Translations under genes and position numbers: made by a program
The notes under the pieces: generated by a model
What the model was told of the DNA's origin: nothing
Databases searched by the model: none
Seen by the model: the letters and a program-made list of their open reading frames with translations, nothing else
Source: Microcyclospora pomicola
Lineage: Eukaryota > Ascomycota > Dothideomycetes > Capnodiales
Direction: 5' to 3'
Assembly (NCBI GenBank): GCA_002786065.1
Contig: NHNY01000004.1
Location: forward strand, 806,001 to 870,000
Length of the DNA: 64,000 nt
Shown here: positions 40,588-50,937 of the stretch, piece after piece
Numbering within the stretch: position 1 is the first letter of the stretch
Layout of the letters: the number at the start of each line of letters is the position of its first letter

Positions 40588-43218
40588 ATGATGGAACACC
40601 CCACTGCATCTCCGCAAGGCCGTGAAGTCCTGCCGACCAATGTGAAGCCAACACATTACAGTATCACTTTGGAGCCTAACTTTGACACGTTCGAGTTTGA
40701 GGGGGAGGAGGTGATTGATGTCGATGTGATCACGGATTCCAACTCCATCACACTCAACTCGTTGGACATCAAGATCCACGATACGCACATCCTGGTCGGT
40801 ACCGTGCGGACCGTCGTACGGAACCTCTCGTATGATGAACACTCGCAGACTACGACCATCACTTTCGATGAGACGATATCAGCTGGTACGAAGGCAAAAG
40901 TATATTTGCGCTTTACTGGTATTCTCAACGACCTTATGGCTGGCTTCTATCGATCTTCCTATGAGGACCCGAAGGGAGACAGACAATGGATGGCTACCAC
41001 ACAATTCGAAGCAACTGATGCAAGACGAGGTTTCCCGTGCTTCGATGAGCCTGCATTGAAAGCAACATTCGCCATCACTCTCATTGCTGACCACGAGATG
41101 ACCTGCTTGAGCAACATGGACGTTGCGAGCGTTGATGATATCGATTCGAAGGTGTCTTCCCGAAAACGCAAAGCAGTAACATTCAACAAGACTCCGATCA
41201 TGTCTACCTACCTTGTTGCTTTCGTCGTTGGGGAGCTTAGGTTCATCGAAACGAGAAATTTTCGAGTTCCTGTTAGAGTGTATTGTACTCCAGACCAAGA
41301 CATCGGACATGGCAGATTCTCTCTCGAGCTTGCTGCAAAGACACTCGAGTTCTATGAGGGTGAATTTGCTTGCGACTATCCCTTACCCAAGTTGGAGATG
41401 GTCAGTATTCCCGACTTCTCAGTCGGCGGGATGGAACATTGGGGTCTTGTCACCTACCATGCCGTGAATCTATTGTTGGATGAAGATTCCGCTAGCACGG
41501 CTACGAGACAGGCGATAGCAATCATGGTTCAACATGAGCTCGCTCATCAGTGGTTTGGCAATTTAGTGACAATGGAATTTTGGGATGGACTTTGGTTGAA
41601 CGAGGGCTTTGCAACGTATATGTCGTGGTATGCGTGCGACAAGCTATTCCCTGAGTGGAAGGTGTGGCAATTCTATATGTCAGAGGTCCTTCAAGACGCA
41701 CTTAGCCTAGACAGCCTGCGAAGCTCGCATCCTGTCGAAGTCTCTATCCAGAGAGCAGACCAGGTTCATGAGGTCTTCGACGCTATCTCATACGCTAAAG
41801 GTTCTTGTATCGTTCGAATGCTCTCAGCATTCCTTGGTGAGGATAACTTTATGGACGGTGTTCGACATTACTTGAAGAAGCACGCTTATGGCAATGCTAC
41901 TACTGAGGACCTATGGACTGCATTGTCTTACGCCAGCAAGAAGAATACACTCCAAATAGCCGCTATCTGGACCAGACGCATTGGATACCCTGTTGTTGAA
42001 GTCACGGATAATGAAGGAACAGGTGCCATCAATGTGAGGCAACATCGATTCTTGCAGTCTGGCGACACAACGCCAGAAGATGATCAGGTTCTATACCCTA
42101 TCTTCCTCAGTCTACGGACACAAAGCGGTATCGACAGGGCAACGACAATGGCTGAGCACCACAGTGAATACACTGTCGATCTTGAGTTTTACAAGTTGAA
42201 CGCAGGCCATACCTGTTTCTATCGGACATTGTATACTCCTGACAGGTTACACAAATTGAGTGACAACTACAAGTGCGGCCTCTTGACAGCTGAGGATTGC
42301 GCGGGCTTGGTCGCTGATTCGCGAGCGCTATGTGCAGCTGGTTATCACAGGACATCACGATTACTTTCCCTGTTACAACTCCTCAGTTCGTCTACTGAGC
42401 ATTCTTATGCAGTCTGGGCGGAGATACAGACAACAATGAGGTTTCTTTGCGCAGCGTGGATGTTCGAAGACGATCTGACCAAAGATGCGCTCAAGAAGTT
42501 TGAAAGAGAACTCGTCAGCTCTAAAGCCCATCAACTAGGCTGGACATTTGGACAAGACCATGGGCATTTGGAGAAGAGCCTTAGGGCCGCGCTGTTCAGT
42601 ACTGCAGCTTCGGCCGGCGACGACAGGTGCAAGACAGTTGCATTCGAGCTGTTCGAGCAGTACAACACCAGCAACCGATCAGTTCTACCACCAGATCTGC
42701 GAGTTGGTGTATACTCCGCCGTGCTGCAGTACGGCGGTGAGAAGGAGTACGAAGCGCTTCTACAAGAATACGAGACAGCGCGCACTGCAGAAGAGGCCAA
42801 CGCAGCGCTACGGTGTCTTGGTCGGTCTAATCATCCGCAACTGGTTCAGCGCACATTAGATTATGCGTTGAGTACCCGCGTTCGAGTTGGAGAGATACTC
42901 CTGGTGCTTGAAGGTCTGACCAAGCACACGGAGGGCATTGAAGCGCTGTGGAGGTGGATCACAGAGCACTGGGGACTATTGAGGGAGAAATTACTGCTCT
43001 CACAAGGTTCCTTGGGCCGCATCGTGAGCACTTCAATCGCCGGCTTCACCAAGAAGTCTCAGTTGCAGGACGTCGAGGAGTTCTTCAGAGGTCAAAGCCT
43101 ACAAGGTATTGACCGACCTCTCAATCAGAGCCTCGATGCCCTTCGTGCTCGGATCGGATGGGTGAGCAGGGACGCGGACGATATCAGGAGGTGGCTTCGT
43201 GAACAAAAATACATGTAG
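40588..43218 (+). CDS. M1-family aminopeptidase with altered GAMEN motif
   Basis: Zinc metallo-aminopeptidase related to yeast Ape2/Aap1 and puromycin-sensitive aminopeptidase, trimming N-terminal residues from peptides, probably cytosolic as no signal or membrane segment is seen. One exon, 876 aa, normal length. Zinc site HELAHQW (His316, Glu317, His320) with the third ligand Glu339 in WLNEGFATY, spacing exactly HEXXH-x18-E. The transition-state Tyr402 lies in DAISYAKGS. The exopeptidase motif, GAMEN in most relatives, reads GGMEH (280-284), followed by WGLVTYHAVNLLLDE where TYR is usual. The N-terminal beta-domain starts with LPTNVKPTHYSITLEPN; the C-terminal ERAP1-like helical domain is complete. 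Probably an active but divergent paralogue. Confidence 0.93.
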   Translation: MMEHPTASPQGREVLPTNVKPTHYSITLEPNFDTFEFEGEEVIDVDVITDSNSITLNSLDIKIHDTHILVGTVRTVVRNLSYDEHSQTTTITFDETISAGTKAKVYLRFTGILNDLMAGFYRSSYEDPKGDRQWMATTQFEATDARRGFPCFDEPALKATFAITLIADHEMTCLSNMDVASVDDIDSKVSSRKRKAVTFNKTPIMSTYLVAFVVGELRFIETRNFRVPVRVYCTPDQDIGHGRFSLELAAKTLEFYEGEFACDYPLPKLEMVSIPDFSVGGMEHWGLVTYHAVNLLLDEDSASTATRQAIAIMVQHELAHQWFGNLVTMEFWDGLWLNEGFATYMSWYACDKLFPEWKVWQFYMSEVLQDALSLDSLRSSHPVEVSIQRADQVHEVFDAISYAKGSCIVRMLSAFLGEDNFMDGVRHYLKKHAYGNATTEDLWTALSYASKKNTLQIAAIWTRRIGYPVVEVTDNEGTGAINVRQHRFLQSGDTTPEDDQVLYPIFLSLRTQSGIDRATTMAEHHSEYTVDLEFYKLNAGHTCFYRTLYTPDRLHKLSDNYKCGLLTAEDCAGLVADSRALCAAGYHRTSRLLSLLQLLSSSTEHSYAVWAEIQTTMRFLCAAWMFEDDLTKDALKKFERELVSSKAHQLGWTFGQDHGHLEKSLRAALFSTAASAGDDRCKTVAFELFEQYNTSNRSVLPPDLRVGVYSAVLQYGGEKEYEALLQEYETARTAEEANAALRCLGRSNHPQLVQRTLDYALSTRVRVGEILLVLEGLTKHTEGIEALWRWITEHWGLLREKLLLSQGSLGRIVSTSIAGFTKKSQLQDVEEFFRGQSLQGIDRPLNQSLDALRARIGWVSRDADDIRRWLREQKYM

Positions 43219-43562
43219 AAGACAGATGGCTGTGGGTATTGTGACGACAGATTCGTGACATGGAACATGACTGCCCAGGTTTCTGAGGACTAGATCCAAT
43301 ACATATACCTGTACAGGGTCCCAGCTCGATGACATGGCTCATCCGCCCCCGGTATCCATCAACTAGAGTAAGAGTTGATCACATTCAGCGAGGCGACTGT
43401 AGACAGATCTACCTGTTACAGGTGCTCTACAGTACCTCGATCATGCTCTCGCTTCTGAAGTGCCTTTCCTTGAGCAGTCGCTGTCACCCACAACACTTCA
43501 GCGTAGACAGGGACTTTCACCAGGTGTCTCGAGACAGTTCCGACGCCCATGAAGGACTGAAG
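43219..43562. other. convergent intergenic region
   Basis: 344 bp between convergent stops; nothing recognised. Confidence 0.4.
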
Positions 43563-44011
43563 TTAGTCGCTTTCGGAATCACTCTGAAGATACCGCTCAC
43601 GTTCTTGAAGTTCCTCCTTCTCTTCCCGAATCATGCCTTCGAATTTCTTGAGGTGCTCGACATCGGCTTCTGGGGAGTAGACTCTCTTAGCTTCCTCGAG
43701 CGCAACCTCCGCTTGCTGGATGAAATATCGGCACGCCGCTATATTCTCCGTTAGCTCGTCCTCCTCGTCGATGCCACTGAGCGCGAGGGTGACACACTGG
43801 CAGTGAAGGCTCTTCCAAAAATTGTCGAAGCGCTCGAGACGTCTGGTTCATGTGCAACGCGCGTGCTGCCTGCGTTTTTCTGTCTGCACACATCTTTGAC
43901 AATGGTAAGAAGACATGCCTCAGCGAACTTCGGCTGCCATTCATCATATGCATCCTGGATCTTGACGTGCGAGGCTTGAGGAGCATGGCTCTCTCCGGCC
44001 GAGGACGACAT
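43563..44011 (-). CDS. small Glu-rich protein of unknown function
   Basis: Not recognised. Two exons are proposed: 44011-43890 and 43842-43563, giving 133 aa. Exon 1 starts MSSSAGESHAPQASHVKIQD and contains a helix-like FAEACLLTIVKDV. Exon 2 reads RLERFDNFWKSLHCQCVTLA, then IDEEDELTENIAACRYFIQQ and a Glu/Lys-rich helix (AEVALEEAKRVY, HLKKFEGMIREEKEELQERE) ending in an acidic SDSESD. Heptad-like spacing suggests a coiled coil. The C-terminal frame is clearly protein-like, but the short 47-nt intron (donor gtgcag) has a weak branch site, so the junction is uncertain. Its location and partners are unknown. Confidence 0.5.
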
Positions 44012-44795
44012 CTTGTCCTTGTTCCTGTTCTGGTTGATGTTGTTGTTTGTGGGGGGAGGGCGCTTATTCCTAGAAAAGGTAGTTCTACGCAGAAATGCCC
44101 CTCGCGGCTGTCACATGAAGAAGCAGCCACGTCAGAGGCAGAAGAGAATCACATGCCTATAGTGTCGAATCAAGACATTTCAGCCTGAGAGAAGGTAATG
44201 ATGGACGTTGTCACCAGTGTCAAAGACAGGTTTTCGCTAGCCGCTTCCCAGGCCGTCATAGACTGTATGGTCGAAGGGCCAGGGAATCAATATGTCTTAT
44301 AATCTCATTGGCTCATGGGTGTGACCGTCGATGAAATGTCGTTTTAATCGCCAACGCTGCTGTTGGACAAAATCACATGGACATATGGCAACAAATAAAG
44401 TCGGATTGACAAGAACTGAAGCATTGTAGCTTAGCAGCGCAGTTTTCTTCAGTTGAGATGATTCTAGTACTTGCATCGGCTTCGGGGTTCTTTCCAATAC
44501 TTATACTCCATTGTCATCGTCGCTAGATGAGACCTCACGTTGAATTGACGTGTACGTTGTAAACGAAGCTCCCAGACTAGCGCCTGAATTCTTGGGCCTG
44601 ACGTACTTGGCCATCGCCCACATGGTGATTGATCTGCTGACCGTGAATAAATGACATGTGCCTCGATGCCTCAAACGAAGATGAATGTCCACATTTTGCA
44701 ATCCTTGCCTCAAGCATGCTTCCAATCTTCGATAACGTACCAACAAGAGACTGCATCACTGTCCACGAAAGGCGACTGTGTGAAGCATTGGCGTC
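44012..44795. promoter_or_regulatory. divergent intergenic region before ZUP1
   Basis: 784 bp. Several short open frames on both strands lack features. It holds the promoters of the unknown minus-strand gene and of the ZUP1-like gene. Confidence 0.45.
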
Positions 44796-46208
44796 ATGGC
44801 AGGTTTGGCAACATGTCCGTTCTGCGGCATTAGGCATACTGAGTACATGATCCAACTACACATCGAGAAGTACCACAGCGAAGGATCTTCGACTTCGAGT
44901 GAAACAGATTCTTCATCATCGATATCATCGGCGGATGTCACCCCATCCTCTCGAAGTAGTGCTGGCTCACCTGTCCCAGACGAACAATGGACAAAATGCA
45001 CGCGTTCTGGTTGTGGTCAATATATCACGCTCGCACAAGTCGATCATCATGTGGCTCTTCACGAAGCTGCTGGTTCAAAGAATGAAACGCAGCCCAGACG
45101 AAGTCGAAACTCATCTGCTAGAAGATCAAGGAGCCCCACCCCACCGCAAACTAGGAGGCGTGCACGTACGATTGATGCACGATCTGCCGGTCTGTTACGG
45201 TACTTTTCTGGAACCTCAACCCACGGACGCACAGGCGTAGCATCATCGTCTTCATCGATCAATGCTTCACGGAACACTCACATATCGCCTCGGGTCAAAA
45301 CCCTACGGCAACCACAGAGGCCCGGTCGATTAGGGAAACGAGAGCTAGGCCCGTACGCTTTCGAGCCCACCATGCCCGACCCCGTACGGCGACACCTTCT
45401 CAAAGATGCGCGACCACGAGTCGTGAACCGTATTCGAGGTGATGGGCGATTGGAACAACGGACGATCGTCCCAAACGAGACTTCGGGTCTCATCCCTTTA
45501 CTGGCAGATCTGTGCGCGCGTGACAGAAGTACAGCAACGACATATTTCTGTGACCCAAGCGTCCGCCACATTCGGAAGATACAGTGCGATGGCAACTTCT
45601 GCGGGTATTGGAACATTCAGGTCTTGCTGACATACCTCAGTCGTCATCATGCCGCACTGGAAGGCCTCAGTGAACTGCCCAACGTTCTCCAGATCCAGGA
45701 AGTGATCGAACAGGCTTGGCAGAACAGTATATGCATTTATGGTAAGGTCGAGACAGGTGGGATTCTCGGTTCACGGAAATGGATTGGCACGCACGAGGCA
45801 CTTGCCTATTTCACGCAAATCGGCGTCCAGGTTGCGGCACTTTCATTTCGAAGAGATGAGAATGAGACAGGTGGAGACCTTGCAGCAGTGGCGTTGTTGG
45901 ACCATGTGGAAGCTTACTTCATGCGAGGTCTCGATGATGCAAAAAGTCATGGAACATCACATGTTACAGGGCTGCCGCCGATATATTTACAGCGTTTTGG
46001 GCACTCGATGTCCATTGTTGGTATCGAGCGTCGCCACGACGGCCACAGGAATCTCCTCGTCTTCGACTCTTCCCACCCAACCTCCAGCGCCATTGAAAGA
46101 CTATTGGAAGGGAAACGCGCTCAAGCCGGCATAGACGTAATGCTTGAGGCATATCGACGCAGCGACGAAAGCTTGACGCGTTGGGAGGAGTTCGAGATCA
46201 TTTCGTGA
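44796..46208 (+). CDS. ZUP1: ZUP1/Mug105-type deubiquitinase (peptidase C78 family)
   Basis: Cysteine protease of the UFSP/ZUFSP family; characterised ZUP1 proteins cleave K63-linked polyubiquitin and act in genome stability. One exon, 470 aa. Two zinc-finger-like units lie at the N-terminus: CPFCGIRHTEYMIQLHIEKY plus His (7-27) and CTRSGCGQYITLAQVDHHVA (68-89). A Ser/Arg-rich linker follows. The C78 catalytic domain (about 215-470) has the nucleophile in CDGNFCGYWNIQVLLTYL (Cys269), the catalytic His in LQRFGHSMSIVGIE (His403) and an Asp in LLVFDSSHP (Asp424), matching the order Cys, Asp/His of the family. The start ATG directly precedes the first finger. Confidence 0.9.
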   Translation: MAGLATCPFCGIRHTEYMIQLHIEKYHSEGSSTSSETDSSSSISSADVTPSSRSSAGSPVPDEQWTKCTRSGCGQYITLAQVDHHVALHEAAGSKNETQPRRSRNSSARRSRSPTPPQTRRRARTIDARSAGLLRYFSGTSTHGRTGVASSSSSINASRNTHISPRVKTLRQPQRPGRLGKRELGPYAFEPTMPDPVRRHLLKDARPRVVNRIRGDGRLEQRTIVPNETSGLIPLLADLCARDRSTATTYFCDPSVRHIRKIQCDGNFCGYWNIQVLLTYLSRHHAALEGLSELPNVLQIQEVIEQAWQNSICIYGKVETGGILGSRKWIGTHEALAYFTQIGVQVAALSFRRDENETGGDLAAVALLDHVEAYFMRGLDDAKSHGTSHVTGLPPIYLQRFGHSMSIVGIERRHDGHRNLLVFDSSHPTSSAIERLLEGKRAQAGIDVMLEAYRRSDESLTRWEEFEIIS

Positions 46209-46384
46209 GTCCAGAAACCCTGGGGGTGTGAAAAGCATTTGTTGCTGACAGTGATCCAGTCCATCAGTGGTGACAGCATGGTGACCTGAATGAGGTACAG
46301 GGGTCATTCCAGGTTGGAATTCATGCCGCTTCGAAGTTTCACTTATGTTTCAATGCCACACCAGACGAGAGAAGAACGTCAGCT

Positions 46385-47406
46385 TCACTCCTTGTCTTGC
46401 AGGAATTGTACGACAGCTGTTGTTTGACTTTAGTGGGCAATCTACCGAAGATGTCAATCGACACTCACCTCTTCTAAAATCCTCCGGCTTCTCCGATGTC
46501 ACCCAATGCCCGCTCTCTATATCCACGACCTCAAATTTGGGGAAGAACCTGCCGATGATCGGCAACATCTCATCCGCCACATATCTGCTCTTTGTCCCTC
46601 GAATCATCAGAGTTGGACCGCTGTACCGCGCCTCATCCGGATCATGAAATGGGAAGTCCGCCATGTTATTCAACGCTGGGGCGAGGATGTTGATTGGGAT
46701 GCGGAATTTCTTCTTCCCATCCTCGCCCGTCATCAGGTTGGACAGCAGAAATTGCCGAATGGGCAGCGCTTCCTCGTAATCTTGCAGAATTACATCCGCC
46801 TCACTTTGTTTCGTGCATCCGCTGGCCTCGATTTTGCGCATGCCTTGCATGTACTTCCCAAAGTCGCTTTTCAACGCCGCATCTACAGGCGCGTTGTCCA
46901 CAGGGATCAAATTCGCGATGGCGACTTTCTGGCGCAGTGCAACGACCATGGCAGTTTTCGCGCCCATTGAGTGCCCAATCAAAGTGCTATTCTCGAGCCC
47001 AGTGGCTTGGAGGAACAACTCCACATCTTCTGCGAGAGCAGTGTAATCGTGCCGGGGATTATGGGAGGAATCGCCGTGATTGCGCAGATCCAGAGCATAG
47101 ACTGGTCGGTTCAGGTCGCGAGCCAGGACTCTGTAGGGTAGTTCGGTAAGCACGGGTCGGACGAGCCACGAGTGGACTAGAGCTCACCTACTTACTTATA
47201 CTTCGGTTGTTCTTCTTCGATCCGAAGAGGCCATGAATGAAGACGATTGGTGCATTTGGCGTTCTTGTATTGCCGTCCTTGGCCGGAGGTTCGTGTAGGT
47301 CGTACGCGAGAGAAATGCCATTGCTTAGCGACGCAGTCGAAAATGCTCGTGGGATAGGAGCCTTGATGGACTGACAGTACCTGAGCAACGGGGCCCTCGC
47401 CAACAT
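46385..47406 (-). CDS. mitochondrial alpha/beta hydrolase (ABHD11/Imo32-like)
   Basis: Serine hydrolase of the alpha/beta fold, similar to yeast Imo32 and ABHD11, probably in the mitochondrial matrix; natural substrate unknown. Three exons: 47406-47192, 47130-46469 and 46416-46385 (302 aa). The chosen ATG opens a presequence (MLARAPLLRYCQSI, then PRAFSTASL); another in-frame ATG at 47472 would add 22 residues. Motifs: FIHGLFGSKKN (oxyanion HG), ALDLRNHGDS, nucleophile elbow LIGHSMGAKTA, and the late His in IESGHWVTSEKPEDFRR. The short last exon restores the family C-terminus AVVQFLQDKE; reading through the intron instead gives an unrelated tail. Confidence 0.9.
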
Positions 47407-47700
47407 CTTTGTCGGCCACAACATCGCAACAACCAGCACTGCATACATCTGAAAGACTTCCCATGTTTCCATCAGCAAGGGTTGTCATTGCTGAGTAAGC
47501 AGAATGGAAGCTCTTGTAGGGCTGAACCCTTTACATGCACAAAAAGTCGGCCAACCAACCCCACCTTTTACTATTGCCCTTCTACGTCAGGTCTTTCTAC
47601 GGAAGCTTTTATGTTTTCCAGAATTCTTCCACGCGTTTGCAGACCACAGAGCTCAATTCATCGACCTTTAAGACATATTGTGTCCAAGAACGCATCCATC
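47407..47700. promoter_or_regulatory. divergent promoter hydrolase / FAP7
   Basis: Just under 300 bp. It includes an in-frame upstream ATG for FAP7 at 47611 (see that gene). Confidence 0.45.
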
Positions 47701-48309
47701 ATGACAGGTCAAATGCTTCGCACTTCGCCCAACATCATCGTCACAGGCACGCCGGGCGTCGGCAAGACAACCACGTGCGAAGAGCTGGCGCAAAAGACTG
47801 GCTTGCGCCATCTGAACATCAACGAGGTGGTGAAGAAGCACAGCATCGGCGAGAAGTCGACAGATCCAGATGATCCGAATACCAAAATCGTGGATGAGGA
47901 CAGACTGTTGGACGTGATCGAGAACGATCTCGAAGAAGGCGGGCAGATCATTGATTGGCACGCGTGCGACCTGTTCCCGCCATCCGTGATCGATCTGGTG
48001 TGTGTGCTACGGTGCGACAACCAGCTCCTGTATGATCGGTTGAAGGCGCGTGGGTATGGCGGGAAGAAGCTGGAGGAGAACATGGACTGCGAGATCATGG
48101 AGGTGCTGCTGGAGGAGGCGCGGGAGGCGTATGATGAGGAGATTGTGGTGGAATTGAAGAGCGAGAAGACGGAAGACATCGATGCGAATGTGGAGCGGAT
48201 CGAGCAATGGATTACGAACTGGAAAAAGGATAATGGGAAGGGCGGGAGTGGGGCAGCGGCGCAAAGTGAGCCGAAGGATGAAGACAATCCTCTGTTCTTG
48301 CATGGATGA
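47701..48309 (+). CDS. FAP7: adenylate kinase 6 / Fap7 (hCINAP)
   Basis: Nuclear NMP kinase-like ATPase that binds Rps14 and is needed for the last 20S pre-rRNA cleavage in 40S ribosome maturation. One exon, 202 aa from the ATG at 47701. P-loop GTPGVGKTT begins at residue 16; NMP-binding part LRHLNINEVVKKHSIGE; VDEDRLLDVIENDL; GQIIDWHACDLFP; LRCDNQLLYDRLKARGYGGK, then the ENMDCEIMEVLLEEA block typical of AK6. An Asp/Glu-rich C-terminus ends the protein. The same frame is open upstream to an ATG at 47611 that would add 30 residues with no acidic side chain, so the start is not certain. Confidence 0.93.
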   Translation: MTGQMLRTSPNIIVTGTPGVGKTTTCEELAQKTGLRHLNINEVVKKHSIGEKSTDPDDPNTKIVDEDRLLDVIENDLEEGGQIIDWHACDLFPPSVIDLVCVLRCDNQLLYDRLKARGYGGKKLEENMDCEIMEVLLEEAREAYDEEIVVELKSEKTEDIDANVERIEQWITNWKKDNGKGGSGAAAQSEPKDEDNPLFLHG

Positions 48310-48411
48310 GTGCAGTGTGCAATCATACTCGCATTGGCTCTGGTATCAAAGGTGGTCGCCCATGCTTGAGATCGTTACGCCAAAGCTCTTGTGAGAAGGA
48401 CGGATCCATGC

Positions 48412-49374
48412 TCAAACTTCGGTCTTCAGCCAGTCCACAAGCTTCGCCAATGCCTTGCCACGATGCGAGATCTCGTTCTTCGCCTCTTTGGGCATCTCTG
48501 CATACGTCTGTCCTTCGTATTCGAAGCACGCATCCCAGCCTGCAGGATGATCAGTCCTTTGCGGCCACGTATCACGGGAATGGTGCATGCATCGGCTTGA
48601 CTTACCAAAGCTTGTTGGACCTCGAGCCTCTACAATCTTGCCCTGCATGGCTGCGTCAGCCGCAATTTGTTGTCAGAAGATGAGAGATCTGCCTACGTCT
48701 GTCCTGCCTTGGAAGATGATAGGCTCATGTCCTGGACCCTCGCAGTAAGCGAAGGTACACACGGCTTGAGCTGACTTGTCCTCGAAACCGGCGAGCAACT
48801 TATGGAATTGTTGGACGCCAAGTGCTTTGAGGAACCACTTCCTGATATCATTCCAAGCACGATGTGTTAGCACATTGATCTTGTATTGCAATTATGCGTA
48901 GCTCTCAGTCCATAACCTTGCAGAACAGGTGCCATCAACTCTCGAGAAGACAGCCAAAGCATAGTAGTCCATAGAACAGTTCCAAAAAGCTATCACAATC
49001 GGAACAGAGCAATACGTACACGTATGGTCCAGGTAGTTCATCAAAAGCCCTAAAGCACAAGCATGTATCTTCCACGAGCACTGGCCCTTTGACCTGCAAC
49101 GAAGAGTCATTACCATCGTCAAAGGTTCTCACGCTCGCAAACCGGTACTTCTATGACCCGCTGCCATATACAAAGAACATGACATCAACGGGATACTCAC
49201 CACCTCGACAGCTCTCAGCGCTTTATCCCTCGAAATCTCCTCGATCGTGCCCTGGATCTCGAGCAAATCCACCGCCTGGCTCGTAAGCTGCACAGGCGTC
49301 GAGGACAGAATAGCGCGGACTTCGGCAAGCTTGTTAGCATTGCCGGTTATGAAGTGCAGCTCGCGGGGTGCCAT
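48412..49374 (-). CDS. HAM1: inosine triphosphate pyrophosphatase (Ham1)
   Basis: House-cleaning nucleotide pyrophosphatase that hydrolyses ITP, dITP and XTP to monophosphates, keeping deaminated purines out of nucleic acids. Five exons: 49374-49201, 49093-49020, 48841-48697, 48642-48606 and 48539-48412 (185 aa, normal). Motifs: [18 protein letters not shown] at the N-terminus, [31 protein letters not shown] over an intron, [16 protein letters not shown] and the C-terminal [14 protein letters not shown]. The second intron is 178 nt; its donor was set so that the VKWFL frame is kept, with a gctaac branch site upstream of the acceptor. Confidence 0.93.
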
Positions 49375-50014
49375 GGTCGCTGAAGCACGGTGATCTGCTA
49401 GACGTGGCGTGAAGGTACAAGAGGTGAAAATGGTCGGGATGGATCCTCGTGCTTCTGATTGATTGTACCTAGAGGAGGACTTGCGCTAGTTTTGTTACCT
49501 GCTAGTCAATGAGACACATAAGCTTCGGAGGGCGAAATGTAGAAGATATTGACTCGTGGATCATTTACAAGCTGCGCACGATAACTAAGGTACGTATATC
49601 TAGGTCAGACTATGTATAGATATTCTCGAGTGGCAGTTTCACCGTTGTGCCTGGTGTTTTCCACACTGCATGTGCTTACGGGCAGTGACGCCAAAGGAGA
49701 GTACCTTACTATATTACAGCCACTGTCTGGAGAGCATGGTCAATCATGCTGACAAGGGGTCCACGGATGTCTGAGGCACAGCTGATTGACGCCATGGGCA
49801 CATCGTAACAAATACATATCGCTCATCACCATGCACATCCGGCATGCAAAGAGAAGTGAACCAAGCGAGTATTGAACGTTTATACCGGACCTTAAGGCTC
49901 ATGGACGAAGCTATCGACTACCCATAAGTCGTTTCGCAAGTATTTGGAACGCCATGACATTGCATGAAACTACCGAGCACCATGCAGCTTTTCCCTCACG
50001 ACCACGTTATCCGT
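49375..50014. promoter_or_regulatory. upstream region of HAM1 / 3' region of RPS1
   Basis: 640 bp between two minus-strand genes; A/T-rich in places. No gene supported. Confidence 0.45.
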
Positions 50015-50937
50015 TTACACCTCGGTCAAAACTTGCTCCTTGAACTCCTTCGCACCCTCCACCTTCTGGCCGGCATCGTCGGTGCTTGACTCGCCGTGGA
50101 GGGCAAGAAGAGTGCCGAGATCGAACTTTGGTGCCTTGAGGAGCTTGACCTTGCGGACGTGCACCTGGAAGTGTGTTAGCATTCCCATTTCTCTTTCATC
50201 ATGCTGCATCATAGACGTACGTTGTTGAGAGGGTAGATGCCCTGAGTGCTCTTCTGGATCTCACGACCAATCACCTCTGGGATGAGCTTGGTGGTGAGTT
50301 GTGCCAGCGAGCAAGCCTGAGCCTCCCGCTGCATGATGTCGGTCATCTTCTTCCTGATGGCGCGAATTTGCGATGCGCGTGCGTATGTGGTCTTCTTGAT
50401 CTGGTTGGGTCTCCTTTGTGTGAAAGCGATGCAGAACATGCGGAGGAGGTAGTCGTCGGTGGTCTTGACAACAACGTTGGCTTCGATCAGGGATTGCCAC
50501 TTGCGGACGAGTGATCGCAGCTTGTCGGAGGTGAAGTCGAGACCGTGGAAGTTGGTCAGGCAGTTCTTGCCCTGAACCTCGTCGACGCGGAGCTTGATCT
50601 TGCGGAATGAGTGGTCCTCATCCTTCTGGAGGTCGGCGAGGGAAGCTTCGAAGATACGGCCCTTGAGGGCGTCGTTGGCGTTCTTGAGACCGGTCGAACG
50701 GTTCACGAGCGTCTTGCCGACACTACGATGTGTTAGCCTTCCTATTCACCATCGAGTTTGTCCTCTTGCGCTTCCTCCAATGCTCGCTCGGAAATTTCTG
50801 GTGGTGATGGCGTACTCTCTGACTTGGAAGGTTGATGGTGCCTTGACGGAAAACCAGTCCTTGCGCGCGAAGGGATCGGTGCGCTTCTTCAAGCCCTTCT
50901 TGCCCTTTGACAAACGCTTGTTCTTTCCAACGGCCAT
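50015..50937 (-). CDS. RPS1: 40S ribosomal protein S1 (eS1, S3Ae)
   Basis: Small-subunit ribosomal protein eS1, on the platform near the mRNA exit. Exons 50937-50816, 50722-50221 and 50164-50015 give 257 aa, the usual length. Start [19 protein letters not shown] is the classical N-terminus, followed by [20 protein letters not shown], the junction [38 protein letters not shown]-like [40 protein letters not shown], then [20 protein letters not shown]. The first-exon donor (gtacgc) was chosen two bases before a full codon so that the FQVRDVGKT frame is kept. Confidence 0.96.
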
